Positions 53,803-61,893 of a DNA stretch of 64,000 nt are shown one piece after another. Position 1 is the stretch's first letter. Each line of letters begins with the position of its first letter. The notes beneath the pieces are model-generated. The model was not told the DNA's origin and did no database searches. It saw nothing but the letters and a program-made list of their open reading frames with translations. This stretch comes from Aquimarina mycalae. Its GTDB lineage: Bacteria > Bacteroidota > Bacteroidia > Flavobacteriales > Flavobacteriaceae. The translations under genes were made by a program, and so were the position numbers. The stretch covers positions 463,901 to 527,900 of the forward strand of contig NZ_JARYGY010000002.1 of the NCBI RefSeq assembly GCF_029906345.1, written 5' to 3'.

Positions 53803-54529
53803 CTTTTTTCAATAATTTTTTAATATCCTCAAGTAAAATCGTGATTTGCTCTTCCTCTCCATTCTCATCCTTTCCTTCTTCCAATCCTATAGTACCTCTA
53901 TAATATATTATCGGATTCCCAGATGCATCATAACGCGATCTAATATACCCTTCTTGGTCTATTAATGCGAAATAACCATTATGCTCAAATCCACCAGGAA
54001 CTTCAGGGTTTTCTGCAGCATAAATATTAAATCCTGCGTTTGCCAAATCATATAAATCCTCTCTTTCTCCTGTTAGCAAATGCCAATCTGGATCAGTGAT
54101 TTCATAATTCTCTGCATATTTCTTTAAGATTCTTGGAGTATCTCTTTTTGGATTAATAGTAAAAGATGCCACGCCAAAATCATCGTATTCTTTCAGTTCA
54201 TTCTGTAAATACACCAAATTACGGTTCATTTTAGGGCATATGGTTGGACAACTTGTAAAGAAAAACTCTACAACATACACTTTGCCCTTATAATCATGAT
54301 TAGTAATCAATAAACTATCTTGATTTAAAAATGCAAACTCTGGGACTCTTCTTGGTTTTCCATTAATCTTTATATACGATAGTTTTTCATTAGCCACTGG
54401 ATTATCTGCACTCATTCTATCGTTTTTCACAATAGAAGTATCTTTTATCCTATTAATAATTTTAGGGATAAAAATGATCCCGAAAACTAATATAACAAAT
54501 GATATACCTACATATGAATATTTCTTCAT
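53795..54529 (-). CDS. SCO1/SenC family copper chaperone
   Basis: 244 aa with an N-terminal anchor (7-24). Thioredoxin fold with the copper site FFTSCPTICPKM (Cys94, Cys98) and the distant His183 in FEHNGYF. Delivers copper to the CuA centre of cytochrome c oxidase, at the periplasmic face. Preceded by the Cys-less relative at 54539 (9 bases apart). Confidence 0.95.
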   Translation of the reverse strand: MKKYSYVGISFVILVFGIIFIPKIINRIKDTSIVKNDRMSADNPVANEKLSYIKINGKPRRVPEFAFLNQDSLLITNHDYKGKVYVVEFFFTSCPTICPKMNRNLVYLQNELKEYDDFGVASFTINPKRDTPRILKKYAENYEITDPDWHLLTGEREDLYDLANAGFNIYAAENPEVPGGFEHNGYFALIDQEGYIRSRYDASGNPIIYYRGTIGLEEGKDENGEEEQITILLEDIKKLLKKDE

Positions 54530-54538
54530 GGTCTATTT

Positions 54539-55192
54539 CTATTTTTCTTTACGATCTGCCTTATACTTCTTTAACGCCAAGCGGTACTCTGCAAGGATGA
54601 CTTTTACATCATCTACCATTACGTTGGTTATATCAGCTACCAAACTAGCATTATATCCGTATACTTTTTCTTCATTTTTTTCAAGATCCTCGTCTCGACC
54701 TCTTAGATTTCTTTTTTTATCTACAATAAAAACATAATCTGTAGCCATCTTTTCATCCAAAGCAAACGGAGTCTTCAGGCTCTTAAAAAAAGACTGGATA
54801 CTTTCTGGAGTTGCGAAAACAAAATTCCATCCTGAAACATCTGTTATGTTATCTAATTCATCTAAAAGCGCTCTTGCAGCATCTTCGCTTCCTAATGGTA
54901 AAACCATTACAAATTGAAAATCTCTAAACTCATAATTCTTTTTGTAAATCTTTTGATTAAGACTGAATACGTTTCCTTTTTTATTATAAGCACCTTCTCC
55001 TAAAAACCCTAGTATTGTAATTTTATCGTTTAGGGTAATTTGTTTCCCTGTTAAACTTTCGAAACTTTCTAAGTTACCAACAGACTCTTCTAGTATTGGT
55101 AGTTTAGAAAAATTATCAACTGCCGAAGCGAAAAACAAATACATCACTATAGGTAGTATAAACAGTATCCCAAGAACTAAAAATTTCTTCAT
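54539..55192 (-). CDS. Cys-less SCO-like thioredoxin-fold membrane protein
   Basis: 217 aa with an N-terminal membrane anchor. The fold order parallels the neighbouring SCO: KITILGFLGEGAYNKKGNVFSL stands where SCO has YVVEFFFTSCPTICPK, then the helix, FVMVLPLGSED like ASFTINPKRD, WNFVFATPE like WHLLTGERED, and DYVFIVDKKRNLRGR like YFALIDQEGYIRSR. Both copper Cys are absent. The frame opens at 55246 but that start lies inside a terminator hairpin, so the ATG at 55192 is chosen. Function unknown; perhaps a structural partner of SCO. Confidence 0.8.
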   Translation of the reverse strand: MKKFLVLGILFILPIVMYLFFASAVDNFSKLPILEESVGNLESFESLTGKQITLNDKITILGFLGEGAYNKKGNVFSLNQKIYKKNYEFRDFQFVMVLPLGSEDAARALLDELDNITDVSGWNFVFATPESIQSFFKSLKTPFALDEKMATDYVFIVDKKRNLRGRDEDLEKNEEKVYGYNASLVADITNVMVDDVKVILAEYRLALKKYKADRKEK

Positions 55193-55227
55193 CAAATAGT
55201 ATGACTTTATTTTGTTTGCAAAAATAA

Positions 55228-55255
55228 AAAAGACGGTTGAAAACAACCGTCTTTT
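55228..55255 (-). terminator. intrinsic terminator after the cox3-cox4 block
   Basis: 12-bp stem AAAAGACGGTTG / CAACCGTCTTTT with a 4-base loop; on the minus strand a T run follows. It stands 39 bases behind the COX IV gene and splits the cluster into two transcription units. Confidence 0.82.
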
Positions 55256-55294
55256 ACTATCTTTTATTATGTTTTTAACTTAATCAAATATTGA

Positions 55295-55654
55295 TTAAAA
55301 ATCCCAGCTTTTATGTCCGGCTTTAAAAACTTCATAGATATAATCACCTTCTGTAAGTAATATAAACATCAAATAACATATCAGAAATATTGCTGTCCAA
55401 ACTACTGATCTTCTTAATCCTTTGGTTTCTCCCTCCATATGCATAAAGGCCCAAGTGATATAATAAGCTTTATAGACAGTTAAAATAATAAAGATCCAGT
55501 TTAGCAGTTTCATACTAATTACTGTTGTCTCTATTAAAAAAGCAGGTTTTATAATACCTAAAATCACTTCTACTATTGTAACTACAGATAGTAAAATAAA
55601 TACTTTCCAGATTCTTGCTGTATTTGATTCGTGATGTGCTGTATCGTGTGCCAT
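55295..55654 (-). CDS. cytochrome c oxidase subunit IV family protein
   Basis: 119 aa with three transmembrane helices (about 17-35, 48-68 and 83-104). The GxIKPAFL ... YKAYYITWAFMHMEGE segments are typical of bacterial COX IV / caa3_CtaF-type subunits, which stabilise the oxidase. It is 21 bases after the larger subunit III gene. Confidence 0.88.
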   Translation of the reverse strand: MAHDTAHHESNTARIWKVFILLSVVTIVEVILGIIKPAFLIETTVISMKLLNWIFIILTVYKAYYITWAFMHMEGETKGLRRSVVWTAIFLICYLMFILLTEGDYIYEVFKAGHKSWDF

Positions 55655-55675
55655 ATTATACTATATTCTTTATTA

Positions 55676-56659
55676 TTAAACCAGGTAGAAGAATGTAAAT
55701 ACAAATACCCAAACTAAATCTACAAAGTGCCAGTAAAGTCCAACCTTTTCTACCATTTCATAGTTTTTTCTTCGCTCGTATGTTCCTAATATCACATTAA
55801 AAAATATGATGATATTAATCACAACTCCCGAGAATACGTGAAATCCGTGAAATCCAGTAATGAAGAAAAAGAAATTAGCAAATAGCGGAGTTCCATATTC
55901 ATTATGAACGAGATTAGCTCCCTCTACAATACCAACAGCATCTGTATTTAGCCTTCGTAAAGACTCTTCTCTCGACAATATTGTCTTCTCTCCTTTTTCA
56001 GTAAGGATCTGAGTTCTAATTAAAAGATCACTTCGCTTTGCAAATCCAGCTCTAATTTCATCTACAGTATATGTAGGAAGTGTTCCTTCTTTATCATACC
56101 AGACTCCCAGTTTGCTTTCGTGCTGTAATCTATCTTTATGAGTATCTACAACAACGATATCATGCAAAGGTACTCTATGTCCTTCTGTATCCACAAATTG
56201 TAATATTTGACCTCCTTTTGTTTCTACAGCTCCATATTCTCCTTTAATAAAGTTTTTCCATTCCCAAGCTTGTGAACCAACGAATATCGCTCCTCCAATA
56301 ATTGTAAGGAACATATAAATAATCACTTTATTCTTTTTCATATGATGTCCTGCATCTACTGCAAGTACCATAGTTACTGAAGAAAAAATCAAAATAAATG
56401 TCATCAATGCCACATAGTACATTGGTGCATCTACCCCATGAAGAAACGGAAAGTGATTAAACACTTCATCGGCAATCGGCCATGAATCAATAAACTTAAA
56501 TCTTGAAAAACCGTAAGCAGCAAGAAAACCAGAGAATGTAAGCGCATCAGACAGGATAAAAAACCACATCATCATCTTACCATAACTCACCTTGAGCGGT
56601 TGATTGCCTCCTCCCCAAGTTTTACCTTCTGTACCTGTATTAGTAACAGTTGTTTCCAT
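55676..56659 (-). CDS. cytochrome c oxidase subunit III with large loop insertion
   Basis: 327 aa, seven-helix heme-copper oxidase subunit III. Conserved parts: KMMMWFFILSDALTFSGFL, GSQAWEWKNFI and the C-terminal ITGFHGFHVFSGVV ... YWHFVDLVWVFVF. Between residues 143 and 255 sits a hydrophilic insertion of about 110 residues, absent from ordinary subunit III. The first genes of the cluster hold a second, short subunit III. Confidence 0.93.
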   Translation of the reverse strand: METTVTNTGTEGKTWGGGNQPLKVSYGKMMMWFFILSDALTFSGFLAAYGFSRFKFIDSWPIADEVFNHFPFLHGVDAPMYYVALMTFILIFSSVTMVLAVDAGHHMKKNKVIIYMFLTIIGGAIFVGSQAWEWKNFIKGEYGAVETKGGQILQFVDTEGHRVPLHDIVVVDTHKDRLQHESKLGVWYDKEGTLPTYTVDEIRAGFAKRSDLLIRTQILTEKGEKTILSREESLRRLNTDAVGIVEGANLVHNEYGTPLFANFFFFITGFHGFHVFSGVVINIIIFFNVILGTYERRKNYEMVEKVGLYWHFVDLVWVFVFTFFYLV

Positions 56660-56707
56660 ATAAAGAATTTGGTATTGTTAAATTTTCCACAAAAGTAATC
56701 AATTTTA

Positions 56708-57289
56708 TTATCTAACGAAATATAAAAATAAAAAGAGATAAACCCACAAAACATCTACAAAATGCCAGTACATACCACCAAGTTCTAAACCAAGGGTTTG
56801 CCCTCTTTTATACTTTTGTTTAAAATGATTATAAATTACGACTAAAAGCACTATTAACCCTACAATTACGTGGACTATATGCAATACTACTATGATATAT
56901 AAAAAAGTAGGAACAATATTAGCGGATGGCCCAGTGAAATAATATCCCTGTTTCATGATATCGGCAAAACCCTGAAATTGCATAAACACAAATAATACAC
57001 CTAGACTAAATGTAGTTAAAAGCAAAAGAGTCGCTAAGCTCCTATTTTCATTTTCAATTGCTTTTTTAACAAAGTAAAAAGCAATACTACTTGCAATTAT
57101 GATCAACACACTTGTAATAAACGAATCAGGAAAAACAAGATCTGTTAACCAATCTTCTCTGGACTTGCTAACAACATAAGCACTTGTAAGACCCGCAAAA
57201 GTCATAGTCATACTTATCATTGCAAACCACATCATGGTTTTTTTTGCTCTTTTTTGCTTTTCGCTTGTTGTACCTTGCGTTAAATCCAT
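56708..57289 (-). CDS. heme-copper oxidase subunit III (short form)
   Basis: 193 aa, five transmembrane helices. KKTMMWFAMISMTMTFAGLTSAY and the closing LGGMYWHFVDVLWVYLFLF are the subunit III marks. Shorter than the usual 260 aa. Start overlaps the end of ctaB by 10 bases, so both are co-translated. Two different subunit III genes in series are common in Bacteroidota. Confidence 0.92.
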   Translation of the reverse strand: MDLTQGTTSEKQKRAKKTMMWFAMISMTMTFAGLTSAYVVSKSREDWLTDLVFPDSFITSVLIIIASSIAFYFVKKAIENENRSLATLLLLTTFSLGVLFVFMQFQGFADIMKQGYYFTGPSANIVPTFLYIIVVLHIVHVIVGLIVLLVVIYNHFKQKYKRGQTLGLELGGMYWHFVDVLWVYLFLFLYFVR

Positions 57290-58254
57290 GCACGAATAAA
57301 TTTATCTGCCACATAAATAATTTGTAGCAATGTAATATATGATACACTAGCCAACATGAGTTGTTTTGCCGTTTTAGCATCCCTAACCTTGTATAGCCTT
57401 ATCGCATATCTTAATAAGAAGCCTCCTAGAATCAATATTAAAATTCCCGAAATCGGAGTAATATATAACCTACCTGTAACTCCAAAAATTGGTATTAGAG
57501 AAGTAACCACTGTCCAGATTGTATAAATTATAACTTGATTAGCGGTTCCTTTATCTCTTTTACCTGTAGGTAACATAAAGAAGCCTCCTTTTTTATAATC
57601 TTCAAAAAGAAACCATCCAATTGCCCAAAAATGTGGAAATTGCCAAAAAAACTGAATCATAAACAGTGTCCCTGGTTCAATACCGAAATCATTTGTGGCC
57701 GCAACCCATCCAAGCATAAAAGGAATTGCACCTGGAATTGCACCTACAAATACAGCCAAAGGAGTTTTGGTTTTTAAAGGTGTATATAAACTAACGTATA
57801 TAAAAATTGAAATAGCCCCAAACATTGCGGTTTGAGGGTTAATAACATATAGAACAGAAATCCCTAAAATCGTAAATATCGCTGCAATAGCAAAAGCAGT
57901 ATTTACCGACATCCTACCTGAAGGAATTGGTCTATTTTTAGTTCGATCCATTAACACATCAAGATCGCGTTCAATAATCTGATTAAAAGCATTAGACGCT
58001 CCAACCATAAAATATCCTCCTATAGACAATAGCACTAATGTGCTCCAGGAAACAGTTTCAACTCCTAATAAATAACCTGCAACAGAAGAGAACACAACAC
58101 TCAATGCCAATCGCATTTTAGTAATCTCTTTAAAATCCTGAATTACAGAAACTTTAGCAGTATTAACTTGGGTTACACTCAAATTTTGCACTTTATCTAG
58201 ATTGCTTTTTTTAAAAAGTGGTGCAAAGATATATCTTAAAAGCATTTTAGGCAA
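57280..58254 (-). CDS. ctaB: protoheme IX farnesyltransferase
   Basis: Adds a farnesyl chain to heme b to make heme o, the step before heme a in oxidase biogenesis. UbiA-type integral membrane prenyltransferase with NAFNQIIERDLDVLMDRTKNRP (first Asp-rich motif) and the later D-rich loop around FLFEDYKKGGFFMLP. 324 aa includes an N-terminal polar stretch of about 45 residues; a later start is possible. Leads the oxidase cluster. Confidence 0.94.
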   Translation of the reverse strand: MPKMLLRYIFAPLFKKSNLDKVQNLSVTQVNTAKVSVIQDFKEITKMRLALSVVFSSVAGYLLGVETVSWSTLVLLSIGGYFMVGASNAFNQIIERDLDVLMDRTKNRPIPSGRMSVNTAFAIAAIFTILGISVLYVINPQTAMFGAISIFIYVSLYTPLKTKTPLAVFVGAIPGAIPFMLGWVAATNDFGIEPGTLFMIQFFWQFPHFWAIGWFLFEDYKKGGFFMLPTGKRDKGTANQVIIYTIWTVVTSLIPIFGVTGRLYITPISGILILILGGFLLRYAIRLYKVRDAKTAKQLMLASVSYITLLQIIYVADKFIRAWI

Positions 58255-58349
58255 CTTATAACTGCTTATAATTCACCTTTTAACAACTACACTAATTAAA
58301 TGGAGGATTTTCCAGATATTATAAGGCAAGTTTTTAAATTACTAAACTA

Positions 58350-58376
58350 AAAACCCAGCTAGATTCGCTGGGTTTT
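58350..58376 (-). terminator. intrinsic terminator after the third TonB gene
   Basis: 10-bp stem AAAACCCAGC / GCTGGGTTTT with a 7-base loop, T-rich on the minus side. Lies 6 bases behind the stop of the TonB gene at 58382. Confidence 0.82.
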
Positions 58377-58381
58377 ATATT

Positions 58382-59125
58382 TTATTCGTGTATTTTAAAT
58401 GTTATTGGCAAAATATACTTTACTCGTACAGCTTCATCTCCAATTTTTGCAGGTTGCATATCTGAGAACTTCCCCACTACTCTTCTAGTTTCCTTCTCTA
58501 ATACAGGATGTGGCGCTCTTACTTTTACTTCTTTTATAACTCCATCTTTACCCACTTCAAACTGTACATCGATGCGTTGCAATCCTTTGAGACCATACTC
58601 TTCTCCTAAACTAGCATTAAATTTCTTAGAAACTAACCTTCTAATTTTACTTGAAAAACACGCTATTCTATCATCATTGTTATCATACCTCTCACAACCA
58701 GGATAAATCGGTGCTATAGCTACTTTATTAATTGGATACACTATATCTTCTGTGCCACCAACATCAATTATCGAATCAATTGAGATTGGTTCTGATCGAG
58801 TTTTTTGGTTTTCTCCACTTAATTCCTTTTTTAGGTTTTTCAAAGCAGTATTATCATCAACTACTTTCGGCTTCGTCCAATCTGGTTTTTTAATCTTTTT
58901 AGATTTAGCAGCTACTTCTTTTTTAGGCTCTATTTCAACCTTAAATGCATCCATTGTATATTCAGTATCATCTGCTTCTACAGATACTATTTCTGAAGGT
59001 TTAACCGAAGAAACAGCGGTATACATCTCGAACATCACATACGTGAATAAAAGGCTTGCAATAAGCCCAACCTGAAAGTTAACCAATGTACTTTTTCGTA
59101 CATTAGCATCATGCTTGTTACTCAT
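58382..59125 (-). CDS. TonB family protein, tandem copy C
   Basis: 247 aa. One N-terminal transmembrane helix (VGLIASLLFTYVMFEMY, about 17-34), a Lys-rich periplasmic linker in place of the usual Pro-rich one, and a TonB_C domain with IYPGCERY ... CFSSKIRRLVSKKFN and LQRIDVQFEVGKDGVI ... VRAPHPVLEKE. TonB couples the inner-membrane proton motive force to outer-membrane transporters. The start is the ATG at 59125 (MSNKHDANVRK), shared with copy B. No ExbBD gene is in the window. Confidence 0.9.
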   Translation of the reverse strand: MSNKHDANVRKSTLVNFQVGLIASLLFTYVMFEMYTAVSSVKPSEIVSVEADDTEYTMDAFKVEIEPKKEVAAKSKKIKKPDWTKPKVVDDNTALKNLKKELSGENQKTRSEPISIDSIIDVGGTEDIVYPINKVAIAPIYPGCERYDNNDDRIACFSSKIRRLVSKKFNASLGEEYGLKGLQRIDVQFEVGKDGVIKEVKVRAPHPVLEKETRRVVGKFSDMQPAKIGDEAVRVKYILPITFKIHE

Positions 59126-59180
59126 ACTATTTAGTTTTAACGTTACAATTAAAATCTGAATCAACAAGCATACCAAAAAG

Positions 59181-59212
59181 GAATCCCGTTTACGATTAAC
59201 GTAACGGGATTC
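59181..59212 (-). terminator. intrinsic terminator between TonB copies B and C
   Basis: GAATCCCGTT / AACGGGATTC arms with an inner TACG / CGTA pairing; T run follows on the minus strand. It covaries with the hairpin at 60037-60069. Confidence 0.8.
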
Positions 59213-59236
59213 TGATATTTTAAAAATGTTTTTTTA

Positions 59237-59980
59237 CTAATCCTGAACTTTAAACACTATTGGTAATTGGTATTTTACGGTCACAGGTATCTTACGTTGT
59301 TTGCCTGGTGTCATTTTAGGAAACAAGCCTATAACTCTTTCTGCTTCTTTTTTAAGCTTTGGATGTGGTGCTCTAACTTGTATGTTCTGAATAGTACCAT
59401 CTGCCGACACATCAAACAACGTATATATTCGTTGCACTCCATTTAGTCCATACTCACTTCCAATATCTGTATTAAACTTCCGAGAAATTATTTTACTAAT
59501 CTTCTCAGAGAAGCAAGCTGCCCTTTCTTTGTTTGATTTTAATTTCTCACAACCAGGAAAGATCGGAACATCTTCTACTACAGAAAAAGGAACATTTTCA
59601 GGCACTTCTTCATCTTCTTTATCATGTATAGCATCAGGATTAAAAGGAGTAGATTCTACAGGTTCTTCACTTTTAAATTCATCTGTTACCTCATCAATCA
59701 CGGCATCATCCTCAACCACATCAAATTCTTCAGGATCTGGAACTGGTTCTGGTTTTTTTTGTGCAATTACTTTTTGTTCTGGTTCTTGATAAACTTCGAA
59801 CTCTCCATTCCAAATAAATGATTCATCTTCTACAACAAATGAATCTTCATCTGGTTTTTCTACAGGTTTTGAAGTATACACCTCAAACATCACATAGGTA
59901 AATAAAAGGCTAGCGATAAGCCCAATCTGAAAGTTGACCAATGTGCCTTTACGCACATTAGCCTCATGCTTGTTACTCAT
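59237..59980 (-). CDS. TonB family protein, tandem copy B
   Basis: 247 aa, same layout and near-identical N-terminus as copy C (MSNKHEANVRKGTLVNFQIGLIAS...). The linker is acidic with PDPEEFDVVEDD-type repeats and a stretch of Pro/Glu; the TonB_C domain reads IFPGCEKL ... CFSEKISKIISRKFN and ends LPIVFKVQD. Start chosen at the ATG 59980. It lies between two covarying terminators, so it is its own transcription unit. Confidence 0.9.
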   Translation of the reverse strand: MSNKHEANVRKGTLVNFQIGLIASLLFTYVMFEVYTSKPVEKPDEDSFVVEDESFIWNGEFEVYQEPEQKVIAQKKPEPVPDPEEFDVVEDDAVIDEVTDEFKSEEPVESTPFNPDAIHDKEDEEVPENVPFSVVEDVPIFPGCEKLKSNKERAACFSEKISKIISRKFNTDIGSEYGLNGVQRIYTLFDVSADGTIQNIQVRAPHPKLKKEAERVIGLFPKMTPGKQRKIPVTVKYQLPIVFKVQD

Positions 59981-60036
59981 ATCATTTAGTTTTAACGTTA
60001 CAGTTAATTCTAGACACAACAAGCATACCAAAAAAA

Positions 60037-60069
60037 GAATCCCATCTACGAATATCGCAGATGGGATTC
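60037..60069 (-). terminator. intrinsic terminator between TonB copies A and B
   Basis: GAATCCCATCT / AGATGGGATTC perfect 11-bp stem and a T run on the minus strand. Confidence 0.82.
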
Positions 60070-60092
60070 AAATATTATTTAAATTATTTTGC

Positions 60093-60818
60093 CTAGTCCT
60101 GTACTTGGAAAACAATTGGTAAAGAATACAGTACACCTACTGCTTTTCCTCTTTGTTTACCAGGTGTCATCTTAGGAAGAAGTTGTACTACACGCTTAGC
60201 TTCTTTTTCTAATCTTGGGTGTGGTCCTCTTGCTTGAACACCTACAATATTTCCGTTTCTATCAATTTTAAAACGAACATATATTCTATTCACCCCAGAA
60301 AGTCCTAGTTCACTTCCTAGTTCTGTATTAAACTTACGGTTAACAAATTTCTTAACCTTATCACTCATACATTTCTTTTTAGCTGCATTTCCAGACATTT
60401 TCTCACATCCTGGGAAAACTGGAACATTTTCGATTACAGCAAAAGGTACATCTGCAATCTCTTCTTCTTCTTCTACATCTTCTACTTCTTCTACTTCTAC
60501 AATCTCCTCTTCTTGATTAGTTTCAGTAGATTCTATAATTGTTTCCTCTACTTCTTCCTCATCTTCAACAACATCAATAATTTCTGGTGCTGGTGGTGGA
60601 GGTGGAGGTGGTGGAGGTGTATTTAAATTCTGCGTAATAGGAACTTCTTCCTCTTCTAATTCATCAAGATTAACCTGACCAATATCTATATTACTACGAT
60701 CATACGTTTTCCACTCAATAGCTTGCCATGTTACAAAAAGAACTAAAATAAGGCCAAGTTGTAAAAACAAGGCGCTTCTCTTACTTAAATCTGCTTTGGG
60801 ATTTTTCTTCGGTTCCAT
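60093..60818 (-). CDS. TonB family protein, tandem copy A
   Basis: 241 aa. N-terminal basic leader and one helix (LFLQLGLILVLFVTWQAI, about 17-34), a run of nine prolines in a PPPPPPPPPAPEI stretch, an acidic Glu/Asp linker, and a TonB_C domain with VFPGCEKM ... CMSDKVKKFVNRKFN and IVFQVQD at the end. The N-terminus differs from copies B and C, so it is the older or more distant copy. Its leader shows no repeat shared with B and C. Confidence 0.92.
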   Translation of the reverse strand: MEPKKNPKADLSKRSALFLQLGLILVLFVTWQAIEWKTYDRSNIDIGQVNLDELEEEEVPITQNLNTPPPPPPPPPAPEIIDVVEDEEEVEETIIESTETNQEEEIVEVEEVEDVEEEEEIADVPFAVIENVPVFPGCEKMSGNAAKKKCMSDKVKKFVNRKFNTELGSELGLSGVNRIYVRFKIDRNGNIVGVQARGPHPRLEKEAKRVVQLLPKMTPGKQRGKAVGVLYSLPIVFQVQD

Positions 60819-60978
60819 ATTACGATATTATTATAGGATTGCTAAAATAGCTAATTTCTTTTGTAATTTCCAATTAAAGATAAAAATGTAAAACAAAAAA
60901 TACAATTTTTAACTTTTATAGTATCAATCTTTTTACATTTCAATTCAACTTATACTCATGCAAACATTAAAATTCACA

Positions 60979-61386
60979 TTATGCTCTCTTGAATCTAACT
61001 AGTTTATTCTGAAGCATTTTCAAAACAATTGCAGCAAAAATAATGCCACTAGTGTTTGCAAGAACATCATACCATTCTGAACTACGATAGCTCGTCAATA
61101 TTGCCTGAAAAAATTCCATTAATATTCCAAACAAAAAAGCTAATATTCCTGCCCACATCAAACTCTGAGCAAAACTCCTATTCTGTTTTTCAGAAAAAAA
61201 GAAAAACAAAAACCAGACAATTGTAAAAACAAAATACGCTAACAAATGCCCTACTTTATCAGAACCTTGAATACTAGAGTCTATTGGTATGTGAACTTTA
61301 GCCAATGATAACCAGCCAATCAAAGTGGTATAAGCCAATACTAGTACTAATAGATTTTTATGCGCCAATAAGCTCTTTATACCCAT
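60979..61386 (-). CDS. VanZ family membrane protein
   Basis: 135 aa, four transmembrane helices with the family segments [17 protein letters not shown] and [27 protein letters not shown]. Named for a teicoplanin-resistance relative, but most chromosomal members have no known role. The start lies inside the gcvH gene, overlapping its last 29 bases, so it is translated with gcvH. Confidence 0.88.
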   Translation of the reverse strand: MGIKSLLAHKNLLVLVLAYTTLIGWLSLAKVHIPIDSSIQGSDKVGHLLAYFVFTIVWFLFFFFSEKQNRSFAQSLMWAGILAFLFGILMEFFQAILTSYRSSEWYDVLANTSGIIFAAIVLKMLQNKLVRFKRA

Positions 61387-61738
61387 CTGCTGACAAAAGA
61401 TCTTCTATTTCCGACGTATCTGTTATTTTAATTTTCACCATCCATCCTTCGCCATACGGATCACTATTTACCAATTCAGGATCGCTTTCTAGCGCTTCAT
61501 TAAACTCTGAAATCTCTCCAGTTAATGGGAGAAACAAATCTGAAACAGTTTTCACTGCCTCAACTGTTCCAAAAACCTCTTCTCTCTCAAGGTCTTCTCC
61601 AACTGTTTCAACTTCTACATAAACGATATCACCTAATTCACTTTGTGCAAAATCAGTGATTCCAACGGTTGCGATGTCTCCATCTATTTTGATCCATTCG
61701 TGATCTTTTGTGTATTTTAATTCTGAAGGAATATTCAT
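61358..61738 (-). CDS. gcvH: glycine cleavage system H protein
   Basis: 126 aa lipoyl carrier that shuttles the methylamine group between the P, T and L proteins of glycine cleavage. [24 protein letters not shown] and [13 protein letters not shown] with the lipoyl-bearing Lys are diagnostic. The other gcv genes are not in the window. Downstream it overlaps the VanZ gene. Confidence 0.96.
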   Translation of the reverse strand: MNIPSELKYTKDHEWIKIDGDIATVGITDFAQSELGDIVYVEVETVGEDLEREEVFGTVEAVKTVSDLFLPLTGEISEFNEALESDPELVNSDPYGEGWMVKIKITDTSEIEDLLSADGYKELIGA

Positions 61739-61893
61739 CCGAAAAAAGTATTTTTAAATTGTTACTATACTGATGACGAAAATAAATCTATTTTGTCAAA
61801 TTATAGAAAAACAGTCATAAAAATTATCAAAAATTAACTACCATAGTCTTTTTTAAAAAAGAACTAATAGAATTTTATCCAAAGTCAATACTA

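Noticed and set aside
55193..55246. Upstream start for the Cys-less SCO-like protein at 55246
   Set aside because: It would read through the terminator hairpin at 55228-55255 and put a polar stretch before the membrane anchor.
58752..59821. Ser/Thr/Gly-rich plus-strand frames opposite the TonB genes
   Set aside because: Their composition is explained by the reverse complement of the Glu/Asp/Pro-rich TonB linkers.
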